A DNA stretch of 64,000 nt from assembly GCA_963709765.1 (NCBI GenBank), contig CAVPXL010000001.1, forward strand, positions 558,001-622,000. Reading direction: 5' to 3'. The position numbers and the translations under genes were made by a program. Every line of letters begins with the position of its first letter. Within the stretch, counting starts at the first letter, position 1. Below the pieces are notes generated by a model. That model saw only the letters and a list, made by a program, of their open reading frames with translations, was not told the origin of the DNA and ran no database searches. This document shows, piece after piece, positions 1 to 8,725 of this stretch. This stretch comes from Roseitranquillus sp963709765. Lineage in GTDB: Bacteria > Pseudomonadota > Alphaproteobacteria > Rhodobacterales > Rhodobacteraceae.

Positions 1-378
1 GATCGATTCAAGCCAGTCCACCAGGGCGAGCACCCGCGCGCTGACCATCACCGGCGTCCCGTCGGGGGCATCCTCGACGGCCGGATCACCCCGGAACAAG
101 ACGCCGAAGATGGGCATGGCTCCGCCATGGGCGCGCAGCCCGCTGCGCCCGTCGATGGTGTAGATCACGCGGAGGCGATCGAATTCGCCGTCCGCGCGCG
201 CCGCGATGCGCGTGAGATCGGGGGGCGCGACGCTCAGCATCTCGGTGATCGGGCCACCGCCCGTGGCGTCGGCTCCATGACATCCCGCGCAGGCGTGCAT
301 GTAGGTCTGACGTCCCAGATCCTCCTGCGCGAGCGCGGGACAGGCGAAGACGGCAAGGCAGATGGCAAGACGCAGCAT
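1..378 (-). CDS. c-type cytochrome, C-terminus beyond the window
   Basis: Exported mono-haem cytochrome c, an electron carrier expected in the periplasm. Residues 1-18 form a signal peptide (hydrophobic core, ALA before QED). One CXXCH haem site (CAGCH) lies at residues 30-34 and a possible methionine haem ligand sits in a GGAMPIFG segment around residue 95. The start is supported by an AGGAGG ribosome site 6 bases upstream. The frame is still open at the window edge after 126 codons, so the gene is partial. It lies 61 bases downstream of lolD on the same strand. The exact redox partner cannot be told from this piece. Confidence 0.85.
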   Translation of the reverse strand, partial: MLRLAICLAVFACPALAQEDLGRQTYMHACAGCHGADATGGGPITEMLSVAPPDLTRIAARADGEFDRLRVIYTIDGRSGLRAHGGAMPIFGVLFRGDPAVEDAPDGTPVMVSARVLALVDWLESI

Positions 379-439
379 GACGATCCTCCTGTTGCGTCCG
401 CATCGTCGGTCACGCGCCGCGACCTCGCCTTGATCTTGA

Positions 440-1117
440 TCAGACCAGGCGTCCGTCCTCGAGCCTGACGATCCGGTCCATGCGCGCCGCGAGCTCGGGG
501 TTGTGGGTTGCCACCAATGCCGCAAGACCGGTGCCACGCACCAGTTCGACCATCGCGGCAAAGACGGTCTCGGACGTTCCGGGGTCGAGGTTGCCGGTCG
601 GTTCGTCGGCGAGCAACAGCCTGGGACGGTTGGCCAGAGCGCGGCAAAAGGCCACGCGCTGCTGCTCGCCACCGGACAGCTCGGCCGGGCGGTGTCTCAG
701 GCGATCGCTCAATCCGACCCGCGCCAGAAGCGCGTCGGCGCGCGTCTCGGCCGTGGCGCGGGGTGTGCCCGCGGCAAGCTGCGGCAGCATCACGTTCTCG
801 GCCGCCGTGAACTCGGGCAGCAGATGGTGGAACTGATAGACGAAGCCCACGGCCTCGCGCCGCAGACGGGTGCGGCGGCGATCCGACATGCCGCCGGCCT
901 CCTGCCCGGCGAGCCGGACAGAGCCCTGATCCTGCGTATCCAGGAGGCCCGCGATGTGGAGGAGCGTGGACTTGCCGGCGCCCGACGGCGCGACGAGGGC
1001 CACCATCTCGCCGGGAGCGATAGCGAGATCGGCGGCCCGCAGCACGACAACCTCGCCCGGCGTGCCGGCCAGATACGCCTTGGCGACGCCGCTCAGCTCA
1101 AGGACCGGCTCACTCAT
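440..1117 (-). CDS. lolD: lipoprotein-releasing ABC transporter ATPase LolD
   Basis: ATPase of the LolCDE complex, which releases outer-membrane lipoproteins from the inner membrane to LolA. The 225 residues carry a Walker A APSGAGKST (43-51), the ABC signature LSGGEQ (147-152), Walker B LLLADEP (167-173) followed by TGNLD, and the switch histidine in ATHNPEL (about 205). Length is normal for the family. The ATG overlaps the end of the upstream permease gene by 8 bases (ATGAGTGA), which indicates translational coupling. MacB-type ATPases share these motifs, but pairing with a LolC/E-type permease near proS favours LolD. Confidence 0.92.
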   Translation of the reverse strand: MSEPVLELSGVAKAYLAGTPGEVVVLRAADLAIAPGEMVALVAPSGAGKSTLLHIAGLLDTQDQGSVRLAGQEAGGMSDRRRTRLRREAVGFVYQFHHLLPEFTAAENVMLPQLAAGTPRATAETRADALLARVGLSDRLRHRPAELSGGEQQRVAFCRALANRPRLLLADEPTGNLDPGTSETVFAAMVELVRGTGLAALVATHNPELAARMDRIVRLEDGRLV

Positions 1118-2393
1118 AACGCAGCGCCTCGACCGGGTTCAGCCGCGCGGCTCGACGGGCCGGAAAGATCGTCACACCGAAGGACAACCCGAGCGAAAGC
1201 GCGACCGCCGACAGCACGTCGCCGGCTTCCAGCCTGGCCGGGAGGTGATAGATGCCGCGGATCGACGGATCCCAGACCCCGCCGCCGGACATCCAGTCGA
1301 TCGCCGCGAAGATCGGGTCGATCCAGATCGCGAAGAGGCATCCCAGGATCACGCCCGCGATCGTCCCGATCAGCCCGACGCCGGCCCCGCAGAGGAAGAA
1401 GATCCGCATCACCGCGCCCTCGGTCAGGCCGATCGTGCGCAGGATTCCGATGTCGCGTCCCTTGTTCTTCACCAGCATCACGAGGCCCGAGATGATGTTC
1501 ATGGCCGCGATCAGCACCAGGATCGACAGGATCACGAACATCACGTTGTCCTCGATGTCGAGCGCGCGCAGGAAGGCGCCCGACGCGTCGCGCCAGGTCC
1601 AGACCAGCACGTCGGGTCCGGCCGCGCGCAGCAAGGCGGGAACGAGGGCATCCACCGTGTCGGGGTTCGCGACCATCACCTCGAGCTCGTCCACCACGCC
1701 CGCGCGGTTGAAGTAGGTCTGCGCGGCGTCGATCGGCATGTAGATGCGGGTCCGGTCGATGTCGTAGCGCCCGGCCGTGAAGACGTAGACCACCTCGTAG
1801 GCCGAAACCCGCGGCGAGGTCCCGAAAGGCGTGCGCGCGCCCTCGGGCGAGATGAGGCGGATCGTGTCGCCGACGACGACGCCCAACTCCCGCGCGACAC
1901 CCGAGCCAAGCGCGATTCCGTCGCCGAACCGGGCAATGTCCCCAGCGGCTTCTTCCGGATCGGCGATCCGCGGCAGGGTCGCGAGGCCTTCGGCGGCGAT
2001 CCCGAAGACCTCGACCCCCGCGTTCCGGCCGTTCGCCGTGGCCATCACCTGTCCGCGCACCAGCGGCGCGACGCGGGTGACACCCGGAACCTGCGTCACG
2101 CGCGCGGCCATTGCTGCGTAGTCGGACAGCGTGCCGGGCGCGCCGGTTCCGGCGGCCAGGGGCTGCGAATAGAGCGTCACATGGGCGTTGGCGCCGAGAA
2201 TCGTATCGACGAACTCGGCCCGGAAGCCCGAGCGCACCGCCAGCGTCGCGATGAGCGCGAATACGGCCAGCGTGATCCCGATGAGGCTGATCCAGGTCAT
2301 CACGCTGACGCCGCCCTCTGACCTGCGGGCACGCAGATAGCGCCAGGCGATCATCCACTCGAAGGGGGCGAAGGGGGCGGGGGAACGGCTCAT
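1110..2393 (-). CDS. lolC: lipoprotein-releasing ABC transporter permease LolC/LolE
   Basis: Inner-membrane permease of the lipoprotein-sorting ABC complex, 427 residues. A first membrane helix at about residues 31-53 follows a positively charged WRYLRARR stretch. A large periplasmic domain comes next, then three membrane helices in the last 150 residues and the usual FPARRAARLNP ending. The frame is open upstream, but the ATG at 2393 gives the family-typical N-terminus (MSRSPAPFAPFEW), so I prefer it to the longer form. Alphaproteobacteria usually have a single LolC/E hybrid permease. It is translationally coupled to lolD. Confidence 0.9.
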   Translation of the reverse strand: MSRSPAPFAPFEWMIAWRYLRARRSEGGVSVMTWISLIGITLAVFALIATLAVRSGFRAEFVDTILGANAHVTLYSQPLAAGTGAPGTLSDYAAMAARVTQVPGVTRVAPLVRGQVMATANGRNAGVEVFGIAAEGLATLPRIADPEEAAGDIARFGDGIALGSGVARELGVVVGDTIRLISPEGARTPFGTSPRVSAYEVVYVFTAGRYDIDRTRIYMPIDAAQTYFNRAGVVDELEVMVANPDTVDALVPALLRAAGPDVLVWTWRDASGAFLRALDIEDNVMFVILSILVLIAAMNIISGLVMLVKNKGRDIGILRTIGLTEGAVMRIFFLCGAGVGLIGTIAGVILGCLFAIWIDPIFAAIDWMSGGGVWDPSIRGIYHLPARLEAGDVLSAVALSLGLSFGVTIFPARRAARLNPVEALRYE

Positions 2394-2518
2394 CCAGACG
2401 GGCGCCTTGTTCGGAAAACCGGCGCCGGGTGTGCGCGCACGCGCGGGCGGGGTCAAGCCATTAGACCTTGCGTCATGCCGAGGATGAGCCATCATCCCTG
2501 AAACCGAGGGAGGTGATC

Positions 2519-3010
2519 ATGCTCGAACGCGCAATCACGACGGCACTTCTGGTCCTTGGCACGGCGGTGCCGGCGATGGCCGGCGGCGCGCCGGCCCTGA
2601 CGGTGAGCCGCGGCAGCCCGGTCGGAGCAATCCTCTGGCCCGCCCCACCGGAAACCGCACCCTGTCTCGCTTCAGGCGGGAACGTGGCGCGCCTTTATTT
2701 CACGTTCACGGACCCTCAAGGCGTCGACTATGCCGGTGTCGACATCACCGCCGACGCGGTGCGCCTGCCGGTGTCGGACCACGTGAAGACATATCTCTGG
2801 GTCAATCCCGGCACCCGTGACGACCGCGCCTATCGCTGGCGCTTCGAGGAGGATGGGCCGCGCTATCCGACCCGCCACACCATTCCTGTCGCCGTCGAGG
2901 TGGTGCCGAATGCCGGGCCGCTTGACGTCCACATCGAAGCCAAGGATTCGGTCGGCAACCTGACCGTCCACGATTTTCAACTCGACCCGCTCGCGGCGCT
3001 CTGCCGCTGA
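2519..3010 (+). CDS. exported protein of unknown function
   Basis: A 163-residue protein with a clear signal peptide (hydrophobic residues 7-20, cleavage after AMA near residue 22). The mature part is probably beta-rich and has two cysteines (near residues 48 and 162) that could form a disulfide. I do not recognise the family. The ATG at 2519 has a GGGAGGTGA ribosome site; an upstream in-frame ATG at 2468 would destroy the signal peptide. It sits alone on the plus strand between lolC and proS, which are usually adjacent in relatives, so it may be an insertion. Confidence 0.7.
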   Translation: MLERAITTALLVLGTAVPAMAGGAPALTVSRGSPVGAILWPAPPETAPCLASGGNVARLYFTFTDPQGVDYAGVDITADAVRLPVSDHVKTYLWVNPGTRDDRAYRWRFEEDGPRYPTRHTIPVAVEVVPNAGPLDVHIEAKDSVGNLTVHDFQLDPLAALCR

Positions 3011-3269
3011 GGGGCGGCGGTCGGTTCCGCGTGGGGTGCACGGCGATCATGCCTGCACCGAGGCGGTCCGGCGGGCACGGCACCGTAGAGAATTGCCCGC
3101 TGGATTCGCTGTCCAGACGCGCCTGCCTCGGGCAGATGAGAACGAAGATGGACGAAACAGACCCGCCCCGGATCGGAGCGGTCGTCGACACTGACGAACG
3201 GACGTCTTCATCGACGACGGTCGCGGCCCAGCCTCTTGCGCGCATGACCGGCATGGCCTGCCCGGACGA

Positions 3270-4607
3270 TCAGCCCGCGTAGATCTCCGCGATTCGTGCG
3301 ACGACGGCTTCGGGCGACATCTCTTCGCTCTCGCCCGTGCGGCGGGAGGTCAGTTCGACCTTGCCGGATTTGAGACCGCGCGGCCCGACCGTGATCCGCC
3401 AGGGCAGGCCGATGAGATCCATCGTCGCGAACTTGGCGCCCGCCCGCTCTTCCCGGTCGTCGTAGAGCGGCTCCAGACCTTGCGCGCGCAATGCGCGGTA
3501 GATCTCTTCGCAGGCGGCGTCGGTCGCCGCGTCGCCCTGTCGCAGGTTGACGATGCCGCAATGGAACGGGGTCACGCCCTCGGGCCAGATGATCCCCTGC
3601 TCGTCGTGGCTGGCCTCGATGATTGCGCCCACCAGCCGGCTCACGCCGATGCCGTGCGACCCCATGTGGACCGGAACCCGCTGGCCATCGGCATTGGTGA
3701 CGACGGCGCCCAGCGGTTCGGAATACTTGGTGCCGAAGTAGAAGATCTGGCCCACCTCGATCCCGCGCGAGTTCCGCCGCCGCGCCTCGGGCACGCGCTC
3801 GTCGAAGAGAGCTGCCTCATGAGTCTCGTCGGTGCGCGCATAGGGGGCGGTCCATTCGTCCACGATGCCCTGGCACTCGGCCACGTCGTCGTAGTTCACT
3901 TTCCGGTCGCCGAGGCGCAGGTCGGTGATGGCGCTGTCGTAGAAGACCTCGCTCTCGCCGGTATCGGCGAGGACCAGGAATTCATGCGTGTCGTCGCCGC
4001 CGATCGGGCCGCTGTCGGCGCGCATCGGAATCGCCTGCAGGCCCATCCGCTCGTAGGTGCGCAGGTAGCTCACCATGTGCCGGTTGTAGGCATGCATGGC
4101 GCTCTCGCGGTCCACGTCGAAATTGTAGCCGTCCTTCATCAGGAATTCGCGCCCGCGCATGACGCCGAAACGCGGGCGGATCTCGTCGCGGAACTTCCAC
4201 TGGATGTGGTAGAGCGTCAGCGGCAGCTCGCGGTAGCTGCCCACATGGGAGCGGAAGATGTCGGTGATCAGCTCCTCGTTGGTCGGACCATAGAGCATCT
4301 CCCGGTCGTGCCGGTCCTTCATCCGCAGCATCTCGGGGCCATATGCGTCGTAGCGCCCGCTCTCGCGCCAGAGCTCGGCCGATTGCAGCGTCGGCATCAG
4401 CAGCGGGATGTGGCCCGCCCGTTGCTGCTCCTCGTGGACGATGCGCTCGACGTTGCGCAGGACCTTGTAGCCGAGCGGCAGCCAGGAATAGATTCCGGCG
4501 CTCGCCTGCTTGATCATGCCGGCACGCAGCATCAGGCGGTGGCTGACGATCTGCGCCTCGGACGGCGTCTCTTTCAGCACGGGCAGGAAATATCGGGTCA
4601 AGCGCAT
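3270..4607 (-). CDS. proS: prolyl-tRNA synthetase, short alphaproteobacterial type
   Basis: Class II aminoacyl-tRNA synthetase charging tRNA-Pro. Start ATG at 4607 gives 445 residues beginning MRLTRYFLPVLKE. Motif 2 (FRDEIRPRFGVMRGREFLMKD without a gap) spans about residues 139-159 and motif 3 has GSHGIGVSR, followed by a C-terminal anticodon-binding domain. The protein is about 125 residues shorter than E. coli ProS because the editing insertion between motifs 2 and 3 is absent, as known for alphaproteobacteria. Such enzymes usually rely on separate YbaK/ProXp-type deacylases, none of which is in this window. Confidence 0.95.
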   Translation of the reverse strand: MRLTRYFLPVLKETPSEAQIVSHRLMLRAGMIKQASAGIYSWLPLGYKVLRNVERIVHEEQQRAGHIPLLMPTLQSAELWRESGRYDAYGPEMLRMKDRHDREMLYGPTNEELITDIFRSHVGSYRELPLTLYHIQWKFRDEIRPRFGVMRGREFLMKDGYNFDVDRESAMHAYNRHMVSYLRTYERMGLQAIPMRADSGPIGGDDTHEFLVLADTGESEVFYDSAITDLRLGDRKVNYDDVAECQGIVDEWTAPYARTDETHEAALFDERVPEARRRNSRGIEVGQIFYFGTKYSEPLGAVVTNADGQRVPVHMGSHGIGVSRLVGAIIEASHDEQGIIWPEGVTPFHCGIVNLRQGDAATDAACEEIYRALRAQGLEPLYDDREERAGAKFATMDLIGLPWRITVGPRGLKSGKVELTSRRTGESEEMSPEAVVARIAEIYAG

Positions 4608-4720
4608 GGGGCGTCTCTGGTTTTCGGGTCGCGCTCCCTCTAGGCTATCGTCTGGTCCCGGGCAAGGGAGCGGCCAGAAGGCCAGTTCGTCCGAGACGAG
4701 GCGCACGAGGAGTTCCCGGC

Positions 4721-5782
4721 ATGGCCTTGCCCGTCGGAGTTCAGTTGAGATCCTGGGGGATCGCCGCGGCGATCTTTTTCCTTGTGCTGTGGATCCTGGG
4801 CGATGCGATCCTGCCTTTCGTGCTGGGCGGCGCGATCGCTTACTTCCTAGACCCGGTGGCCGACTGGTTGCAGCGACACGGTTTCTCGCGCCTCTGGGCC
4901 ACGGTGCTCATCACCGTCTTCGCCCTTTTGATGTTCGTCGTGCTCATGCTGCTGGTCATTCCGACCCTCGTGAGCCAGGCGGCGGCGCTGGTGGAAACGG
5001 CGCCCGAGCTGCTTCAGAACCTGCAATCGTTCCTGTCGGAGAGATTTCCCTGGGCGTTTGAGGAGGGATCGATCCTGCGCCGCTCTCTGAGCGATCTCGG
5101 CCAGACGATCCAGTCGCGTGGCGGCGAACTGGTCAACGGCCTGCTGGCCTCGGTCGGCAGCATCGTGAACATCGCATTGCTCTTCGTCATCGTGCCGGTG
5201 GTCGCGTTCTACTTGCTGATGGATTGGGATCGCATGGTGGCCCGGATCGACTCCCTGCTGCCGCGCGACCACGCCCCGACGATCCGGCGCCTCGCACGCG
5301 AGATCGACACGACGCTGGCGGGTTTCCTGCGTGGCCAGGGCACGGTCTGTCTCATACTCGGCACCTACTATGCGGTGGCGCTGGCGCTCGTCGGACTCCA
5401 GTTCGGGCTGGTCGTGGGCGCGCTGGCGGGGCTGATCTCGTTCATCCCCTATGTCGGGGCGATCGTCGGCGGGGTGCTCGCGATCGGACTGGCGCTCTTC
5501 CAGTTCTGGGGCGACTGGATCTGGGTTCTGGCGGTCTATGCCATCTTCCAGTCCGGCCAGATGATCGAAGGCAACATCCTGACGCCGAAACTGGTCGGCG
5601 ACAGCGTTGGCCTTCATCCGGTCTGGCTCATCTTCGCGCTGGCGGCCTTCGGGACGCTCTTCGGATTTCTCGGCCTGCTGCTGGCGGTGCCGCTGGCCGC
5701 GATGCTGGGCGTGCTGGCGCGGTTCGGCATCGAGCAGTACCAGCAAAGCCGCCTCTACAACGGGCTCGACCATGGTCCCTGA
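4721..5782 (+). CDS. AI-2E family (PerM-like) transporter
   Basis: Integral membrane protein, 353 residues, with paired hydrophobic helices at the N-terminus, a soluble middle part (about 85-150) and the conserved C-terminal membrane block containing GLISFIPYVGAIVGG and an LLAVPLAAMLG ending, which define the AI-2E/PerM family. Members have been linked to autoinducer-2 export or ion transport, but the substrate here is unknown. The start has a GAGGAG ribosome site. The stop overlaps hdaA by 11 bases, so the two are probably cotranscribed. Confidence 0.88.
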   Translation: MALPVGVQLRSWGIAAAIFFLVLWILGDAILPFVLGGAIAYFLDPVADWLQRHGFSRLWATVLITVFALLMFVVLMLLVIPTLVSQAAALVETAPELLQNLQSFLSERFPWAFEEGSILRRSLSDLGQTIQSRGGELVNGLLASVGSIVNIALLFVIVPVVAFYLLMDWDRMVARIDSLLPRDHAPTIRRLAREIDTTLAGFLRGQGTVCLILGTYYAVALALVGLQFGLVVGALAGLISFIPYVGAIVGGVLAIGLALFQFWGDWIWVLAVYAIFQSGQMIEGNILTPKLVGDSVGLHPVWLIFALAAFGTLFGFLGLLLAVPLAAMLGVLARFGIEQYQQSRLYNGLDHGP

Positions 5783-6464
5783 TCGCGCCACGCCGCGGCA
5801 ATTGCCACTGGACCTGCGGATCCGCCCGGCCCTCGGGCGCGAAGCGTTCTTCGTCGCGCCCTGCAACAGCGAGGCGGTGGCCCTGATCGACGCATGGCGG
5901 AGCTGGCCCGGCCGGAAACTGGTGCTGAGCGGCCCGCCCGGCGCCGGCAAGACCCACCTGGCCCATGTCTGGGCGGCGGCCACGGGGGCCAGGATCGTCG
6001 CGGCGCGCGACGTCGCCGACATGGACCTGCCGTCGCTGGCCCGGATCCCCCTGGCGGTCGAGGACGCATCCGGGGTTGCCGGCGATGCGCGGGGCGAGCG
6101 CGCGCTGTTTCATCTGCACAACCTGTCGGCCGCCGAAGGCGGTGCGCTGTTGCTGACGGCCGACCGGCCGCCGAACGCGTGGCCGCTCGTTCTGCCCGAC
6201 ATTCGAAGCCGGATGGTCGGAGCGCCGCTCGCACGCATCACGCCGCCCGACGACCGGACGTTGAGGGCCGTTCTGGTCAAGCTGTTCTCGGACCGGCAGC
6301 TCTCACCCTCGCCGGCCGTCATCGACGTGCTGGCGGCGCGGATGGACCGGTCGTTCGCCGCGGCGCGCGACCTTGTGGCCCGCCTCGACGCCGCCGCGCT
6401 GGCCGAGCGCAGCGCCGTCACCCGAACCCTCGCCCTGCGCGTTCTGAAGGGGATATCCACATGA
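5772..6464 (+). CDS. hdaA: DnaA-homologous regulator HdaA
   Basis: AAA+ protein related to DnaA without its DNA-binding domain, 230 residues. The family binds the replication sliding clamp and promotes ATP hydrolysis by DnaA, limiting re-initiation. Visible signs are a clamp-binding motif QLPLDL (10-15), Walker A GPPGAGKT (54-61), a Walker B-like segment LAVEDAS, and a sensor-1 segment LLLTADRPP. The ATG at 5772 lies inside the end of the upstream permease gene. The stop overlaps the ppk1 start as ATGA, so synthesis of the replication regulator and polyphosphate kinase appears coupled. Confidence 0.9.
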   Translation: MVPDRATPRQLPLDLRIRPALGREAFFVAPCNSEAVALIDAWRSWPGRKLVLSGPPGAGKTHLAHVWAAATGARIVAARDVADMDLPSLARIPLAVEDASGVAGDARGERALFHLHNLSAAEGGALLLTADRPPNAWPLVLPDIRSRMVGAPLARITPPDDRTLRAVLVKLFSDRQLSPSPAVIDVLAARMDRSFAAARDLVARLDAAALAERSAVTRTLALRVLKGIST

Positions 6465-8668
6465 CCCGCCCAGAAAAGGTCCGGCCCGAAGCGGCCGGGC
6501 CGAAGATCCCCGTAACCGACTTCCTGCGCGCGCCCTTCCCCGAGCCCGAAGACCTGGCGGAGACCGACCTCGAGGGGCCCAAGCGCTTCATCAACCGCGA
6601 ACTGAGTTGGCTCGCCTTCAACCTTCGCGTGCTGGACGAGGCCGACAATGCCCGCGTGCCGCTCCTTGAGCGGCTGCGGTTCCTTTCGATCTCGGCCAAC
6701 AACCTCGACGAGTTCTACACCGTCCGGGTCGCCGGCCTGCGAGAGCTGGCGCAGGCCGGCAACGCGACGCCTGCAGCCGATGGCCTCACCCCCGCCGAAC
6801 AGCTGGTGCTGATCGACCAGGACGCCCGGTTGCTCATGGAGCGACAGCAGGCGGTCTGGCAGGTGATCAAGGCCGAGATGGCCGAGGCCGACATCAAGAT
6901 CCTCTCACGGTCCGACCTCGACGAGAGCGACCGGGAGCATCTGGAAAAGATCTTCTTCGCACAGGTCTTTCCCGTTCTCTCGCCGCTGGCGATCGACCCG
7001 GCACACCCGTTCCCCTTCATCCCGAACACCGGCTTCTGCCTCGCGCTGCAGCTCGAGAACCGGTCGAACAAGCGGCGATTGCAGGCGATCCTGCCGATCC
7101 CCGCCCAGATTGACCGCTTCGTCCGGCTGCCCGGCGAGGGAACCCGCTTCCTGCCGCTCGAGGAGCTTCTGCTTCTGAGGCTCGAAAGCCTCTTTCCCGG
7201 CTACAGGGAGATCGGCAATTGCGCGTTCCGTGTCCTGCGCGACAGCGACATCGAGGTCGAGGAAGAGGCCGAGGACCTGGTGCGCGAGTTCGAAACCGCG
7301 CTCAAGCGCCGCCGCCGCGGCGAGGTCGTGCGCATGAAGATGTCCGCCGACGCGCCAGAGGCGCTGCGAACGCTCATCATGGACGAACTGCATGTCCGCG
7401 GGAACGAGGTCATCGAGCTCGACGGGCTGATCGGCGTGGCCGATCTCAAGGAACTCGTGCTCGACGAGCGGCCGGACCTGCTCTGGCCGACATTCACGCC
7501 GCGCGTGCCCGAGCGGGTTCAGGACCACGGGGGCGACATGTTCGCAGCGATCGGGCACAAGGACATGCTCCTGCACCACCCTTACGAGACGTTCGACATG
7601 GTGGTGCGCTTCCTCGCGCAGGCGGCGGCGGACCCGAACGTCGTCGCGATCAAGCAGACACTCTACCGCACCTCAACCCAGTCACCCATCGTCGAGGCGC
7701 TTTGCGAGGCGGCCGAGGCGGGCAAGTCCGTCACGGCGCTGGTGGAACTCAAGGCGCGGTTCGACGAGGCCGCCAACATCCGCCAGTCACGCCGGCTCGA
7801 GCGTGCGGGCGCGCACGTCGTCTACGGCTTCATGAACTACAAGACTCACGCCAAGATCGCGATCGTGGTGCGGCGCGAAGGCGAGAAGCTGGTGACCTAC
7901 ACCCATTTCGGCACCGGCAACTACCACCCGATCACGGCGCGCATCTACACCGACCTCAGCCTGTTCACCTGTGATCCGGCGCTGGGGCGCGACGCGACGC
8001 GCGTCTTCAACTATCTCTCCGGCTACGCCCAGCCCGCGGCGCTGGAGAACCTCGCGATCTCGCCGATCACGCTCAAGCCCCGGCTGCTGGAGCTGATCGA
8101 GGCCGAGGCGCGACACGCGGAGGCCGGCCGGCCCGCGACGATCTGGGCCAAGATGAACGCGCTGGTGGAATCCGACGTGATCGACGCGCTCTACGACGCG
8201 TCGCAGCGCGGCGTCCGGATCAGTCTCGTGGTCCGCGGCATCTGCGGCCTTCGCCCCGGCGCGAAGGGCCTGAGCGAAAACATCCGGGTCAAATCGATCG
8301 TGGGACGCTTTCTGGAGCACAGTCGCATCGTCTGTTTCGGCGGCGGCCACGAGCTGCCGAGCCACAAGGCGCGGGTCTTCATCTCGTCGGCCGACTGGAT
8401 GGACCGCAACCTCAATCGCCGGGTCGAGACGCTGATCGAATGCGAGAACCCCACCGTGAAGGCACAGATCGTCAGCCAGATCATGGCCGCGAACATGGCC
8501 GACACGTCGCAGAGCTGGATCCTTCGCCCCGCCGGCGGGTTCGATCGGTTCGAACCCGAAGGCTCGACGTTCAGCTGCCACCGGTTCTTCATGGAGAACC
8601 CGTCGCTGTCGGGCCGCGGGTCTGCCGGTGCGGCGGACGTGCCGGAACTCGCGCACGCCGAGGATTGA
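6461..8668 (+). CDS. ppk1: polyphosphate kinase 1
   Basis: Makes inorganic polyphosphate from ATP reversibly. 735 residues. The N-terminal domain opens with FINRELSWLAFN, typical of the family. The autophosphorylated histidine is expected in YKTHAKIAIV (His about 463), followed by the second phospholipase-D-like signature THFGTGNYHPITARIYTDLS. The C-terminal region has ISSADWMDRNLNRRVE. The ATG overlaps the hdaA stop by 4 bases, which fixes the start. It is followed by ppx, the degrading partner. Confidence 0.96.
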   Translation: MTRPEKVRPEAAGPKIPVTDFLRAPFPEPEDLAETDLEGPKRFINRELSWLAFNLRVLDEADNARVPLLERLRFLSISANNLDEFYTVRVAGLRELAQAGNATPAADGLTPAEQLVLIDQDARLLMERQQAVWQVIKAEMAEADIKILSRSDLDESDREHLEKIFFAQVFPVLSPLAIDPAHPFPFIPNTGFCLALQLENRSNKRRLQAILPIPAQIDRFVRLPGEGTRFLPLEELLLLRLESLFPGYREIGNCAFRVLRDSDIEVEEEAEDLVREFETALKRRRRGEVVRMKMSADAPEALRTLIMDELHVRGNEVIELDGLIGVADLKELVLDERPDLLWPTFTPRVPERVQDHGGDMFAAIGHKDMLLHHPYETFDMVVRFLAQAAADPNVVAIKQTLYRTSTQSPIVEALCEAAEAGKSVTALVELKARFDEAANIRQSRRLERAGAHVVYGFMNYKTHAKIAIVVRREGEKLVTYTHFGTGNYHPITARIYTDLSLFTCDPALGRDATRVFNYLSGYAQPAALENLAISPITLKPRLLELIEAEARHAEAGRPATIWAKMNALVESDVIDALYDASQRGVRISLVVRGICGLRPGAKGLSENIRVKSIVGRFLEHSRIVCFGGGHELPSHKARVFISSADWMDRNLNRRVETLIECENPTVKAQIVSQIMAANMADTSQSWILRPAGGFDRFEPEGSTFSCHRFFMENPSLSGRGSAGAADVPELAHAED

Positions 8669-8725
8669 CGCCGCCCCCGCGCTGCGGCCAGTGTCGGCCA
8701 ACGCACGCCCGCGGGGGGATACGCG

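Noticed and set aside
3031..3282. 83-codon plus-strand frame after the exported-protein gene
   Set aside because: No ribosome site, no family resemblance, overlaps the proS end.
8540..8570. tRNA-like TTCGA segment near the end of ppk1
   Set aside because: It is a short inverted repeat within the coding frame, with no tRNA cloverleaf around it.
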